Shown here: positions 1 through 11,392 of the stretch, piece after piece | How the letters are laid out: each line of letters starts with the position of its first letter | Numbering within the stretch: position 1 is the first letter of the stretch | Assembly: GCA_013433145.1 (NCBI GenBank) | Contig: CM024181.1 | Span: 6,014,001 to 6,078,000, forward strand | From: Ascaris suum | Taxonomy: Eukaryota; Nematoda; Chromadorea; Rhabditida; Ascarididae | Direction: 5' to 3' | Length of the DNA stretch: 64,000 bases | Program-made: the position numbers and the translations under genes | Notes under the pieces: generated by a model | Told to the model about the DNA's origin: nothing | What the model saw: the letters and a program-made list of their open reading frames with translations, nothing else | Databases searched by the model: none

Positions 1-438
1 TGTTCAACAATAATTCAATGATACACTCCCCTTGAGAACAAAAGCCGGAGTTGAATTTAAAAAAAAAAGGATATAAATAAAACAAACATAAATCCCTTGC
101 CGATAATGGGAGTCCATAGAAAAAATGAAAACACTTCATAACAACTATATGCTTGAAGTCCCAAACGCCCACTGACCTCTCAATTGAGAAGCGAATAATC
201 CGATGAACCTTAGCAAGCTAATAAGCGCGCTTAAAGACCCGCATTCTTTGCTTCACAGTGACACACCTGGGGCAAAGAGGAGGTAATGTGGAATGGAGGG
301 AAGAGGGACAAGGAGAGAGGGGAGGGTGCACGGAGCAGACCAATGAGTCGGAGACGGAAATATGAGCACAAAGTAAACGCAAACTCTGACGATTACTTAT
401 CAGTGAGTTACGAATTCAAATAATATGTTTTTAGAGAG
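1..438. other. no gene seen; purine-rich left flank
   Basis: I see no convincing coding frame here. Positions about 270-345 are a G/A-rich stretch that on the minus strand would be pyrimidine-rich, as expected in introns or 3' sequence of the minus-strand phosphatase gene ending nearby. If that gene has a further exon or a long 3' UTR it would lie in this interval or left of the window. Confidence 0.4.
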
Positions 439-3400
439 CTACAAAGACAAACAAAGTACCGAATTGCAAACCTCGAAAACTGCTGCCATCTGATTCCAGA
501 CGGCCTCAATATCGGGTGTGCCGTTCTCGTCGCCCGACACAGTATCCGACTTGTGCTTCTTCTTATGTTTGCTTCTCTTGCGTGATTGCCGCTGCATTTC
601 CGACTCCTCGCTAGATGCCAGCTCATCGCTGTGCTTATGACGCCTATATATGCAACAAGTTATTTTCTAAACATTGCTATTCACAAGTGATCGGTACCAC
701 GGGGGGGGGGGGGGAGGGTAAAGGGGGGAGGGAGTGTGGCACCATCAGTTGTTCGAGGAATGCGCACAACAGTGGCAAAGCGCTCATAAAAGTGAGCGAC
801 ATCCTTACAAGGGACTTTCAAGAGTGCGCTTCCAAAACAAAAAACCACTAAGAAATGTGGCTAGACTTCGCAATGGCAAATCTGGGCAAGGTGAAGACGG
901 AGGACTAGACAGGGTGGAGGGAAGTGAGGGTGGGGAGGAAGGGGGAGGGGGCAGCGACCGAAAAGCCAGAGTGCTCTACAACCGCCCATGCAGTACTCAT
1001 ATACTTCAGACCGTGCAATTTTGAACAGTTACATTAAGATGCGTCCCTTCCTTCCCATGGGCGATCCCAAACGAAAACATCTCCTTGCGTTTTTTCCTTC
1101 CCACGTCTCCTCAAATTGACTGCTCTCTATAGAGGAACAAAAAGTACTTTTTGCTACGACGTTCCTTTGACGCTCTGTGTAACGCTTGGACATATGCGCC
1201 ACGTTCGATTGGATAGCCTCTTGCACGCTCAAAAGCTGAAAAAATATAAGCATTACTTCTAAACGCGGCAGGTACCATGACAGTAGACTTATGTGGTAAC
1301 GATAAAGCAACAGAAAATGCAACTGCACATGATAACAGAGTAATATGAACTACATGGGGGAAAATACATAAATGCATAACGCTTGCATCTGTGATACTTA
1401 TACGTTCATCGCCCCAATTCCTATCTCCCTTACCCGAAACTTCATCACAGTTGACGAGGACACCTATAGAAATACCACACAGAGAACCAATATCCGGCAA
1501 ATTAGGTTTTTTCGGCTTTTTATGCCGTCGAACTATTTGGTCCCAGTTCATTTCCATTTCGACGACACCACCAGATACTGCACAGCGCATTATTCAACCC
1601 GCATCGACCGCCATTCAATGACACAATACGACACAAATAGGATTCTTACAGTACGTTACACCACTAATAAATACTTTTAACGCATATAACAACATTTTTA
1701 AATAACAGACAGGTCGTATTTATCAGCGATAAGACCAACTTATCAACACTTTTAATTCATCACCGGAAGTTTACGAAGGTGTGAAAAACATTAGAGGCAA
1801 ATTCGGTTGTATTTGAGTAAATCTGGCGAGGAATTGGAACTACAGGTATTACACCACCCATTTAAATTATAGTGAGCTGAAAAATAACAGCATATCGAGA
1901 TGTCACTCTTCTATATCAATGCTACATGACATCGTTGGAAAATACAACACGTAAACCCATACCTGCAGCTCTAGACAAACCACGTATTTCAATTACCACG
2001 TCTATGCGTTTACAGAATTAACTCCCTCTCAGACAAAACCTGTAGATATAAAATAATACGTGGAAAAAACCGATGACCCCCTACTTGCATACTGATAGCT
2101 AATTACAGGAATTCGATTCTATGAGATTTATGGATATAATAGCAGTTCTTCAAACATCACAGATATCTAACCATCAATTGCGTCGTGAGACGACCACCCC
2201 AGACGATCAATGAGAAACCGACAAACCAAGTACCCGCTTCGATTAACGCCATGAGTGCAATGAACACCGATCACAGTTTCTATAAGAGCAAAGTCAAAGC
2301 AAAACAAGTATTTTTGTGCTAGAATGAACAGGTGACAAACAATAAGCACGTCGAAAAGGGATGGTGAGAGTTGGATTGAGTGCAAGGCGTGTCAGGAATT
2401 CCATCCAAAGTACATTTTCGACTTGGATGCTCGAATCTTAGTACCTTCTTCTCCAGTAAAAAAAAAAACTGGATGAGAGTCAAAGATATGGGGATATAGC
2501 CATGTGTCTCTAAGAATGTTGTTAGCCAATGAAATCTCAGCATAGGCCTTCATAAATCCCTTCGCACTTACTCCTCCTAACCTTATATAAATACTGGCTT
2601 ACTTTGCTATTAAGATAGAAATTGCATTTAGCAGAATTGGGATACTTAAGACGGCTCCTATAAGATAAAGATAAAATTACGGAACAATTGTGATCAAATG
2701 AAAGGTTTGTTACTGTGGTGCTGCACACCAGCACTATCATCCTTGATATCTTCTCCCCTATCAAAGTCGACCCTATGCCACAACGACAGTGCGGCTTTAA
2801 AAAATTCTGCACACCATTCACATACGTTTCACCTCATGTAACCGATGTGTTACATATTATTCATTTTAATAGACAAAATTAAACACAGTCTAGTATTTCT
2901 TATTTATAACATAATATTCGTATATGTTTGTCTATAGCACCCAAGCTGAGTCCCATCAATCTCCATACTACCGCAGCTCTTATTTATTGAATTTAATGTC
3001 TGTCCCGATTGCAGCTTCATAAACGTTTTCCCTTCCTTTCCTGCTGATTGCACCCATATATTTTCAGACGTTTTCCCATCTTAACATTGGAATAAAACAA
3101 AAACAGCGTACACTTTCACATATAACTTGTTTTGTCGGAGGACCGTACCTCTGCATGATTTGTTCAAAGCTGACCCGTGGGCAGATTTGTTGCTTCCTGG
3201 GAAGAGGAAGCGCGAGGATCGATTTTTTCCGCCATCATTTCGATAATGGCGCATCATACAGCAAAAATACAATCACTTCCGAGTTCTTTGGCGAAATTAT
3301 TATTGCTTGGACCTATGTTGGTTCGAAAAATATTGAAAAATAAGCCAATCTTGGATCTGGAAGAATTTTGGGGTTGCTGAATTTTTTTCAGAGAAGAGCA

Positions 3401-4634
3401 GAATTTGAAAGGAAACATACAGTTTCCATAGAAAGGCCAAAACACTGCTGAATCAAAAACAATTGTCGTTTGGAAATTATGCAGCAGTATATCATAGTCC
3501 CTTGGCCGCTAAAGTGAGCAGAAATAGCGGTGATATGGTCTCAATGAAGATGTAATCTACATGCATCAACTTTGTCGAAGTGAACTAAAATGTCATCAAA
3601 GGAAATGCCACCTTCAAGCCTTTTATGCTGTATAATAACCACCAAGTCGGAGAGGCATTCACTTAACAATCGTTGGAACGAAAAATTTAAAAGCTGTCTA
3701 AACGACACTGCGAGGAGTCGGAATTTTAAAAAGAGACGAAAGTTTTTTCTGATCAAGTGGGGGTGGGAGAAGGGGGGGAGAGGACCCCACTCTCCCATGG
3801 GATTTAGTTTGGGACATAACACTCCTCCCCTGTCTGCACCATGACCTGAAGATATTGCTACTAAAATTTCTGCAGGTACTTCCAAAAGAATACCGTCATC
3901 AGGGTTAGAGTTGATGAAATTGTCGACGACGGCAATAAACGTTTTGACCAAATCATCGCGATCAACGAATCCACGTCCTGGACAGTTGACTTTCTCATAT
4001 TCGATGCACATGCCTTCGATGTCTCCATGATCGTAGTATCGGTCTGTATCTGTCAGATCGATAACTAAACCCAACCTCAAGCCACGTTCAGCCATCTAGA
4101 AAATAACGAAGATGGTCACACTGAAATCAACTGAAAATTCTTAATTACAGGTAAAGTCTGCGTAGCTCCTCAACCCAGCACTTGACTCCCTTCTTACAGT
4201 TGGCTTGCCTACGTTTTCATGCATACAGCTAAAAGCATTCTCCCACTTTGAGCGTAGTATAGCCGCACTTCCCATATGTGGCTAAGTTGGAATGCATTCC
4301 GCCTCACTCACGTTTCACTCTCGCAAATGTACAACCCAAAAAACGGCGAAAGAACTGGACGGCTTCGACCATTCCAGCTTGTGGGCAGATGATACCCTTC
4401 CCTCCTTCCCCCATTTCACCGATATACCGGAATACGGTGATGGAAACAAATAAACCGGAAAGACGTACAAAGATGAAACAACACAGAGATGGATTTACCG
4501 TTCGAAGTAGATGAGAGACGTCAAAACGTTTTTCTTTTGGTATCTTCTTTGCCAGTGCACCACCAAGCGGTGTTTTGAAAACGACGAATCGTGTGTTTGG
4601 TATAATTGCACCAACTGGTTCGTACCGTATCCAT
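439..4634 (-). CDS. pir-1: PIR-1/DUSP11-type RNA 5'-triphosphatase (5' exon missing)
   Basis: Members of this family belong to the cysteine phosphatase superfamily and remove gamma and beta phosphates from 5'-triphosphorylated RNA; C. elegans PIR-1 associates with Dicer. Five minus-strand exons join in consistent phase: 4634-4499, 4095-3894, 2279-2172, 1235-1148 and 643-472 (or on to a stop at 441-439). In order they encode the substrate-fold N-terminus (WIRYEPVG, TRFVVFKTPLG), the LGLVIDLTDTDRYY block, the P-loop HCTHGVNRSGY, ARGYPIERGAYVQAL, and a Lys-rich tail. About 236 codons are covered, near the size known for the nematode protein. The first coding exon must end in phase 2 just before W at 4634 and was not found in 4635-6800. 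The related mRNA capping-enzyme triphosphatase also has HCTHG, but no guanylyltransferase follows, so the PIR-1 subtype is preferred. The intron between the last two exons holds a G14 tract at 701-714. Confidence 0.88.
472..643 (-). CDS. pir-1: probable pir-1 C-terminal Lys/Ser-rich exon
   Basis: Follows the acceptor CATATATAG and continues in the phase demanded by the previous exon (KK-R-HKHSDEL). It encodes an acidic/serine stretch (ASSEESEMQ), a very basic run (RKRSKHKKKHKSD), and a more hydrophobic end (IEAVWNQMAAVFE). GAG is followed by a possible donor GTTTGC at 471; alternatively the frame continues ten codons to a TAG at 441-439. Low-complexity basic tails are common in PIR1 proteins but not conserved, so membership rests on phase and position, not on homology. 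Confidence 0.6.
701..714. repeat. G14 homopolymer in pir-1 intron
   Basis: A run of 14 G on the plus strand (C on the sense strand of the gene), followed by GGG-rich sequence to about 730. Confidence 0.95.
1148..1235 (-). CDS. pir-1: pir-1 exon: ARGYPIER...ERRSKK
   Basis: After a TTTTTTCAG acceptor the frame reads (A)FERARGYPIERGAYVQAL then HRASKERRSK. The F-x-x-x-R-G-x-P/C-x-E-R-x-x-Y motif is the C-terminal end of the PIR1 catalytic domain. The donor AAAAA|GTACTT (phase 2) joins in frame to the Lys-rich exon at 643; without splicing the frame would run to a stop at 1111-1113, giving a shorter C-terminus. Confidence 0.85.
2172..2279 (-). CDS. pir-1: pir-1 exon: catalytic P-loop HCTHGVNRSGY
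   Basis: This exon holds the active site: VIGVHCTHGVNRSGYLVCRF followed by LIDRLGWSSHDAID. The HCX5R signature supplies the nucleophilic Cys and phosphate-binding Arg. It enters after CTCTTATAG in phase 1 and leaves at GATG|GTTAGA in phase 1. The HCTHG start and N-R-S/T-G-Y end are shared by PIR1 and capping-enzyme triphosphatases and distinguish them from ordinary dual-specificity protein phosphatases. Confidence 0.93.
3894..4095 (-). CDS. pir-1: pir-1 exon: LGLVIDLTDTDRYY block
   Basis: Starts at an ATG directly after TTTTCTAG, but phase and homology show this Met is internal (HLLRT|MAERG). It encodes GLVIDLTDTDRYYDHGDIEG, then VNCPGRG and a helix ending NSNPDD. The end at 3894 uses the donor G|GTATTC in phase 1, which makes NPDD-E-TVIGVHC on joining; this reproduces the family spacing D-x-x-L/V-I-G-V-H-C. 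The frame stays open beyond this donor into intron, which could mislead gene callers. Confidence 0.87.
4499..4634 (-). CDS. pir-1: pir-1 exon: N-terminal W..Y.PVG / TRF..FKTPL block
   Basis: Begins one base before a TGG codon directly after a CTTTCAG acceptor (phase 2 entry) and ends at ACG followed by the donor GTAAAT. It translates as WIRYEPVG...TRFVVFKTPLGG then a basic stretch ending HLLRT, matching the block W-x-x-Y-x-P-V-G ... T-R-F-x-x-F-K-x-P-L known from vertebrate and nematode PIR1. No in-frame stop. Its missing upstream partner exon would carry the initiator ATG. Confidence 0.85.
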
Positions 4635-6477
4635 CTGAAAGTAAACCTACGATATTGGTTTACTTTATAACCGTCATTGATGCCTCTCTGAAAAGGTTTA
4701 TTGCAATTTATTAAGCAACATCAAGATTCAGGCAATAACGTCATATATTTCAACCGAAACGCGCTCATTTCAACACAACGTATAGGCTAATAATGAGCAC
4801 TCAATTACGTTTCTTTAACACTTGCTACCTAAAACAAAAGAAAAAATAAAGAATGAGAATAAATGAATGATGACACAAATTTAACTCTACCAAGTGCGGT
4901 AATAATTGAACCAAACGGCTGGTGTAAAAAAAACCGCATTTCCAATAAATCATAGCTGTTAGAAAAAACACATTGAAAAACACAAATGAATCGATTGAAA
5001 CATAAGCGAGAGTCTCGTTTTTACGTGTCAACAGTGGATCAATGATCACGGTCTAAAATTGAAGAAAATATTGCATTCTTCCTTTTTCAATCATGACTTT
5101 AGTGTTTTTGATGTGGAAAAAAAGTAAAAAATTGAAAAAGAAAAAGACGGAAGAAGTTGGAAAAAACTAATTCAAGAAGAATAAATTTCCCTCTAAGCGA
5201 AAATAAATCTCTAAACCTTTTCGAAAAATAAAAAGGAAATAAAAACATTCCTCAATGTCATTTGCATATGAAAAATATTTTTATTATTCCATTTAAATTT
5301 GAGAGCGAAAAAAATGTGCCAAAAAATTTGAATAAAAATAATACGTTGATGAACATCATTGAAAACTTAAATAATAAAGCCTCACTGTTTCGGTACCACT
5401 TGGCAGACACGTCCCATAGTGTACGCTCGCAAATTCAGTTACTAAAAAATAACTGAGAGTGAAACGATCGACTTCCGCTCCCGCAACCACTAAGCTCTCT
5501 CTCTATTCACACCGATCTTCATCACCACAACCGCCAACTATTTTTGTGTTGTTGTATGAATTTCTTGGCAAATGTCCAGATCGTATTTTTTGGATTCGAT
5601 CCAAACAAGTGAATGAGATTCAATAGAAGAAATTTGAATATATGTGATTTGTATGGGACAGGGTAAGGTGTAGATTTGCGGGATAGACGGATACGAAAAA
5701 ACCTGGATGAGGCAAATGGACATCGGGGAGTTTCCATTGGGGAATATCGCAAATCGGTCAGAGACTGCAGACTTCGGACGATCCGAAAACAGCCGCTGGG
5801 CTTATAAATTTGAGAGTTCTCGAAGTCTTGGTCCGAATGTCTAAACTGTACGTAAAGAGGTAAAGATATACCAACTAAGTCGGTGGAACGGATGTCTAGG
5901 AGTGGAGCCGAAATAGTGTTTTGAAGTCTATCTTTCTGAAAACTATGCTGGCGGGTTTTCGGGGCAAACTGGGAGCTCATAAGAGGTTAGAAACTCGGCT
6001 GATAAGGTTAGAAGATTATTTTCTGTGCGCCTCTGCAGTTATGTATTTGTAAGGCGCACCTCAACGCTCACGCTATGTTTATATGTGTGTACACGAGTTA
6101 TCGGTAGTTCCAGCTCAGAAATTATAAGGATTACAGTTACCGAAATTGGCAAGTGTACTCCTTACAGGACACATGCGCCGGAATTCCTGACATTGACGGA
6201 AACGTGATATTAAAATAGTACCTTTCCCGAACAAGATGTCGGGAGAATAAAAGAAGGAGATTTGAGCATCATAGCGTAGCCCAAATCGCATGGCTTTTAT
6301 CTCCTTTAAAAAATTCCTTCCAAGTTGCAGGAATTTCGCAGAAAGACGTTCCCAAATGGCTTCAGGTCGTAAGAAGCGTTTACTTGAATAATAAATCATT
6401 CTTTCGTCAAAGAGATATTAAATCGCAAATTGTTCGGACAGGAAAATTAGATGCGTAAACGATAAAGAATAGCCTCG

Positions 6478-6740
6478 AAACTGGCAAAAGGAAAGGAAAC
6501 AGAGGGAGGGACGAATATAAAAGAAACAGCGGAGAGGACGAGTCCGGAGGGGATAGGGGAAGACGAGTAAACGAGACAGGAGAGGGGGCAAGTGAAGGAG
6601 GACAGGGAAGAGGACGAGTGTAAAGGAGACAGAGGAGAGGACAAGTAAAGGACGACGGGAGGAGGACAAGTGCGGAGGATGGAGGACGTTTTAAAGGAGA
6701 TAGGGAGAGGACAGGGGAGAGGACACGAGTAAAAACGACC
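6478..6740. repeat. degenerate GA-rich minisatellite, unit about 25 bp
   Basis: Roughly ten imperfect tandem copies of a unit resembling TAAAGGAGACAGGAGAGGAC followed by GAG or AAG. Boundaries are approximate because the copies decay at both ends. The strong purine/pyrimidine asymmetry removes stop codons on the minus strand, producing long spurious Pro/Ser/Leu-rich frames. Confidence 0.8.
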
Positions 6741-7315
6741 GACGAGGTAAATACGATTCGCGAAATGAAGAAAAGAGCATTCCAATAATCATATTTCCTT
6801 GCAACTGATTCATGTTACATAACAGTAACTTCATTATGCAATCCATTTCACTTTCAAGCTCATCCGTGCAAACTTAACGCTAGATGAGCAATGTTTTTGG
6901 AGTTTTGATCGGTTGCAACCGAAATCCGGATCTTACCTAATGCCCCGATCGATAATCGGCCGAAATCCTTGAAATCAGATCGGTTTAAACCAGATTTTGG
7001 TTGAATGCTCCTCATCACTATTTCACGCCTCCAAGCAACACACCGTACGCGAGAACTAAAACATCAGACAATGGTACAAATGGTTCTTCGCTGTGACACG
7101 GCGGAAATGTGGTGTCATTCTCGAAACCTGGCAGCTGTTAGTGGCATTACATTTGCAGAATTACAGAGCAAACCACACGGAACCTGCGAAATTTGGTTAT
7201 TGCTTGCCAACTGGCTGCAGATTTCGCCATTTTATTGCAGAATTTCGAGCCGACCTAAACAAATTCGATTAAAAATATACAAAGCGCTGCTTCGTTTTAT
7301 GCTAATGTGTTTGTG

Positions 7316-7427
<112 letters not shown>

Positions 7428-8709
7428 TATTTATTTATTTTTTTTATATATAGCTCACCGTGCATTCTTGAAGTTAGAGTTCGTGTCCTGAATACTTTAT
7501 GGCTTATTTGGTGCCTTCGTGCTAAGTCAGCAGTGGGGTTTCAGGGCGATCCCCATAAAAGTAACGTCTACAAGAAGGGCCGAAGAGGAACGGCGAAGTG
7601 GATGGTAAGACGGGTCATGAAAGCGGAGTAAGCAGTTCACATTTTATTCCATAAGATGGATGCGGTGGAATCATTTTGTGATCTTTGATCCTAGCAAATT
7701 GAAATAAATGCATGCTGATATATTTATTCAGAAATGTTTTACTCAATGAGAGAATCATCGCAGATATCAAACCTTATTACTGTTATATATTTATTCTTCA
7801 ATATACTCCGTTGTCCGTTTTTCCTCATTCACTCTATTTTATCGTTGTGTTCTATTTTAGATTATTCGAAAATGCAATACCGTCTTTCCTATTTCTTAAT
7901 GCCATTCAAAGTGCTCATTTTTGCGATTTTTTCTCTCATTTATAATATAAAAATGTGAAGTTAGGAAGAAATAAGGCGGATTTTCTCGACTTCCATCCAC
8001 ATTATTAGTTGTGATCACTTCGTTTACCCACTGTTTTCTCTCATTACTGCAAAAACAAAATTACTGTATCCGTGCTTGAAGCCTCAAAAATTCCCCACAA
8101 ATTATAAAAGTAATTTTCGTTTCGAAGTTATCGTGCATCGCCATCAGCAATAGCGCCGAATAACAGTAAGAAAAGTCTTTTCTTTAATACCTAAACGACA
8201 TTCACTGTTTCGTGTTGGTTATTGCTCGGTTGGCTGCAACAGGGCTCCGATGAGACTCTTGGGCTCCGTCCTACTGAGTCACTCCGACCAGCACTCTCAT
8301 AAGGACGAAGGTGGTGGAGCACGTTGGGATTCTCTTCTTAAGCGGAACAATGGTGAATCCACTCATCCGCATGAAGAATAAGCCCTAATCTTCAGGCGAG
8401 CTTACAACTTTACGAGCCGAATTGGAACCGTTACGGAGAGACATTCATTCTAATGAATGCTTTATTGATTAAAATAAGTGAATAAACTAAACTCAAGCAG
8501 GATTATTAGGCGACTCCGGAGTCAAACCCGTTTGCAGTTTCTTTGAGCAATTAATTTCAGTTGTGGCGGTCATTAGGATATTTCAATATTTCGTGAACAA
8601 TGAACGACCGAATGATTTAATTCGAATAAACTGCGTACATGAATTTCAGCAAGAGTTTGTAATGGGAATAACGTGATGTTAACAAAGGTAGTATAATTTG
8701 CTCAGGTGA

Positions 8710-8738
8710 GTCACGTGACAGGGGTGTATTTGCACGTG
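8710..8738. promoter_or_regulatory. E-box pair including a perfect GTCACGTGAC palindrome
   Basis: GTCACGTGAC at 8710-8719 and a second CACGTG at 8733-8738. GTCACGTGAC matches the CLEAR/M-box type element bound by TFEB/HLH-30 bHLH proteins. Whether it regulates either neighbouring gene (about 4 and 6.5 kb away) is unknown. Confidence 0.35.
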
Positions 8739-8823
8739 ATCACGGTGTCTCAGCTATTCGATAGTTGTTATTGCCTTATAGTAAAAACCGATTAAGCATT
8801 GATGTGGAGTGGGGCGTTGGAAT

Positions 8824-8967
8824 ATGTTGAAGAGAGCTGCAGCTATATATTTCGCGTTATCGATCGTGTGCTGTATTGTGAGTGCACACGAAATGACGAC
8901 ATCGAAATTATTCATTGCTATGTGTTCAAGTTTTCTAGTTATTCGTCGTATATATAGGCCTTCTTAA
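8824..8967 (+). CDS. candidate small secreted peptide or signal-peptide exon
   Basis: A 47-codon frame opens with MLKRAAAIYFALSIVCCI then VSA|H, a textbook signal peptide: basic n-region, hydrophobic core and an A-x-A-like cleavage site. It ends at TAA 8965-8967 after a short Arg-rich tail. After codon 18 there is a perfect donor sequence GTGAGT at 8878, so it may instead be the first exon of a spliced secreted protein whose other exons I could not identify. No family recognised; chance occurrence is possible in T-rich DNA. Confidence 0.25.
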   Translation: MLKRAAAIYFALSIVCCIVSAHEMTTSKLFIAMCSSFLVIRRIYRPS

Positions 8968-8972
8968 CGCTT

Positions 8973-8982
8973 CCCCCCCCCC
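8973..8982. repeat. C10 homopolymer
   Basis: Run of ten C followed by TCCCACCCC; intergenic. Confidence 0.95.
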
Positions 8983-9714
8983 TCCCACCCCTTTCGTTTC
9001 TAATACTGGCCCCTGTCTTATCCCTAAAAAGAAGAATAAGGAGGTCAGTACTAGAAATGAGGGGGTCATTCCTGAGAAAAAAAAGTGGACTCTGTACAGG
9101 TATATCTCTGCTTAAAAACAAAGAATGTAGGATGAAGTGCCTACTATCCTCTCTTCATAAGAACTTTTTCGTCGTTGCAAATTCAACATCCATTTTTTTT
9201 TACTATTTATCAGTTTTCCAGTAGCGATATAATCAATAAATTAATTGGTAATAACTAATCAATACTTGTTACTATTTCATTAGTTGTTACTAAATAGCGC
9301 ATCCTAAAGGCATCAGGTGAAACATTTTATCAAACTTTCAGGTATATTTTGTAAACGTTAAAATTAGAGCAGGTATTATATGTTGAGCGAGTCGTCGATG
9401 TGATCATATCGGTGGAAAGTTACGGAGAAAAATAAAAACCAATTTGAAGAGAGCTAAAAAGTTATCTCAAATAGAAAAAAAATAATCCTATTCGTTCGTT
9501 TTTTTATTGTCCGAGGCAACGCTATATAGACTGAAGAAAATTCGCATAAATATTGCCAATACAATTGTGCCTCAGGAAGTCGACAATGATCTTTGATGCC
9601 TTCACTCATTGAAATCTCATTTCGTCGTTTAGTTAGGATTTATGTTGGTCTCATTTCAATTCCATATATGTTCATTATGCGCCTTTGTATTGAGAAGAGC
9701 ACATTATGCCGACG

Positions 9715-9770
9715 TTGTGTATGTATGTATGTCTGCTTGTCTGTCCGACAACTTGAGAACCGCCGTACCT
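9715..9770 (+). repeat. dispersed TGTATG/TGTCTG element, copy 1
   Basis: GCCGACG followed by TGTGTATGTATGTATGTCTG, more TCTGTC units and CGACAACTTGAGAACCG. The same order (GACG motif, TGTATG/TGTCTG core, CTCnAnAACT-like tail) recurs at about 10755-10835, on the minus strand near 35350-35430, and at 38265-38330. Confidence 0.45.
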
Positions 9771-10754
9771 TTGTCTGCGAGTTCTAACAATTATATTGCG
9801 CACCATAAAATAGCATATTTTATATTGAACAGTCGGATTTGAAAGGATTTGAAGACATTTAAAGCTGCCAAAAAATTACATGCATTTTAAATCTTTTCGT
9901 TTCCTACCGGTTGGTCGGTCGGCTAGCGGAAAAAAAATGAATTTCTAGGGTTGATAAGGTTTTTAAGCAAGAAAACATTATTCTACGGATTTATTTTATA
10001 TTGACAGGTTGTGAAAGCGGTTGGTCAGATGAACAAAATGCCAAAAACAAAACGTTTTATGGCTGCTGCCGTTGTGCGTTTCTCCATTTATGGACTATTG
10101 GCTTACCGTTTGTTCATTCTATGCGAGCGATTTCCGCCTTTGATTAAATGCCTACAAAGACTTAAGATTTATTTCAGTGGCTATTTTTTTGTTTTTTTGT
10201 CCAAATAGGTGCAGATTTCTTCAACAGTCGAATTTCTATAAACTTTCTCAAACGGAGAGTAGTTCAACTTCAAAAGGTAACAGCAAGATGAATCACTCGA
10301 TTTTTCAATTCGTTTCTTTGGGGGATTTGAACTCGAGATTTCAAATTTATAATCAGCTTATCAGTTGAGTTATTGTGAAACAAAGACGACTTGCATTGAT
10401 AGACGTTAAAGTCATTTTCCAGTATTTTTCTCTCTTTTCGTTTTTACGTGCACGAAAAACTAAAATATATATTATATAGGATTAGAAGGTAACGTTTATG
10501 ATAAGCTACAAATGTTTTCTTTTACTAGTTGTTTCTTTGGTCATTTGCGTTGTTTTATAATTGATTATTTTGATCATTTTGTACTCTTATCACGATTCGC
10601 TATTTTTAGTGCCTATTGCTCGTCGTTTTGTGTTTCTTGGTTGTGCTGCTATTTACGCTCATAAATTGATAATTTGTTGAAACGTTTTCGCCATTTCTTC
10701 TTGTCTATGCGTTCTTTTTTGTAGATTTGCATTTGCAAGGCATATAACGACGGC

Positions 10755-10835
10755 ACCATATTGTACGTATACGTGCATGATGTGTATATGTGTGTCTGTC
10801 TGTTTGTTCGCTATTTTCAACTCAAAAACTATGGA
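10755..10835 (+). repeat. dispersed TGTATG/TGTCTG element, copy 2
   Basis: GACGGCACCATATTGTACG, then TGTGTATATGTGTGTCTGTC, then TTTCAACTCAAAAACTATGG. Similar architecture to the copy near 9715; boundaries not determined. Confidence 0.4.
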
Positions 10836-11374
10836 AGGTGGCGCTAGAAAATTTGATCGATATAATGTGTGTTGCAATCTCAATATCGTCTTCTAAATTG
10901 GACTGCAAACTTTAAAAAGAGTTACAAACAAGTAAAGTGTAGGCGTTTAAATATGCCTAAAAGTTGAATGCACTTCAAATCGTTCGAATTGGATCTTCTG
11001 ACTATTCGCGTTCCAAATGCAATGTTTTCTAGACGATCCGTACACGGGATAGCGTTGTTGTTAAATAATATAGATTTATTGAGAGGAGAAGAATTTCGCG
11101 TTTTGATTCGAAAATCCAACTTATTTGCTTTTTTATCCGAGATATTTGACTCATTCGCGCTTTCGCCGGAAGCACTTACCTCGATCTGATTGTTTTCTGA
11201 GTTTTTTTTTTTGTTATTTATAATAATGGAAACCGAAATCAACAATCTACCACAACATTATTGACGTCCTCATATTGTTCAATATCGTTTATTTTCCATG
11301 AATAGATATTTTATTGGAATGTTCGAAAAGTTCGATCAGCATCGCTATTTGCAAATCCGATCACACGTTAGAAA

Positions 11375-11392
11375 GTCACGTGTGCACGTGAC
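11375..11392. promoter_or_regulatory. double E-box palindrome
   Basis: GTCACGTGTGCACGTGAC is an 18-bp near-perfect inverted repeat of two CACGTG E-boxes with TCACGTG-type flanks. A further TCACGTGA lies at 11819-11826. These are candidate bHLH binding sites about 3.4-3.8 kb upstream of the aminotransferase start. Confidence 0.35.

Noticed and set aside
1111..1590. 159-codon minus-strand frame as a single gene
   Set aside because: Only its last part (1235-1148) is coding; upstream of 1236 the sequence is intron ending in TTTTTTCAG.
5522..5980. 152-codon minus-strand frame
   Set aside because: No recognisable domain, atypical composition, no splice or start signals; could hide the missing first pir-1 exon but nothing resembles it.
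6447..6785. Long Pro/Ser/Leu-rich minus-strand frames
   Set aside because: They are the pyrimidine strand of the GA-rich minisatellite, which lacks stop codons by composition.
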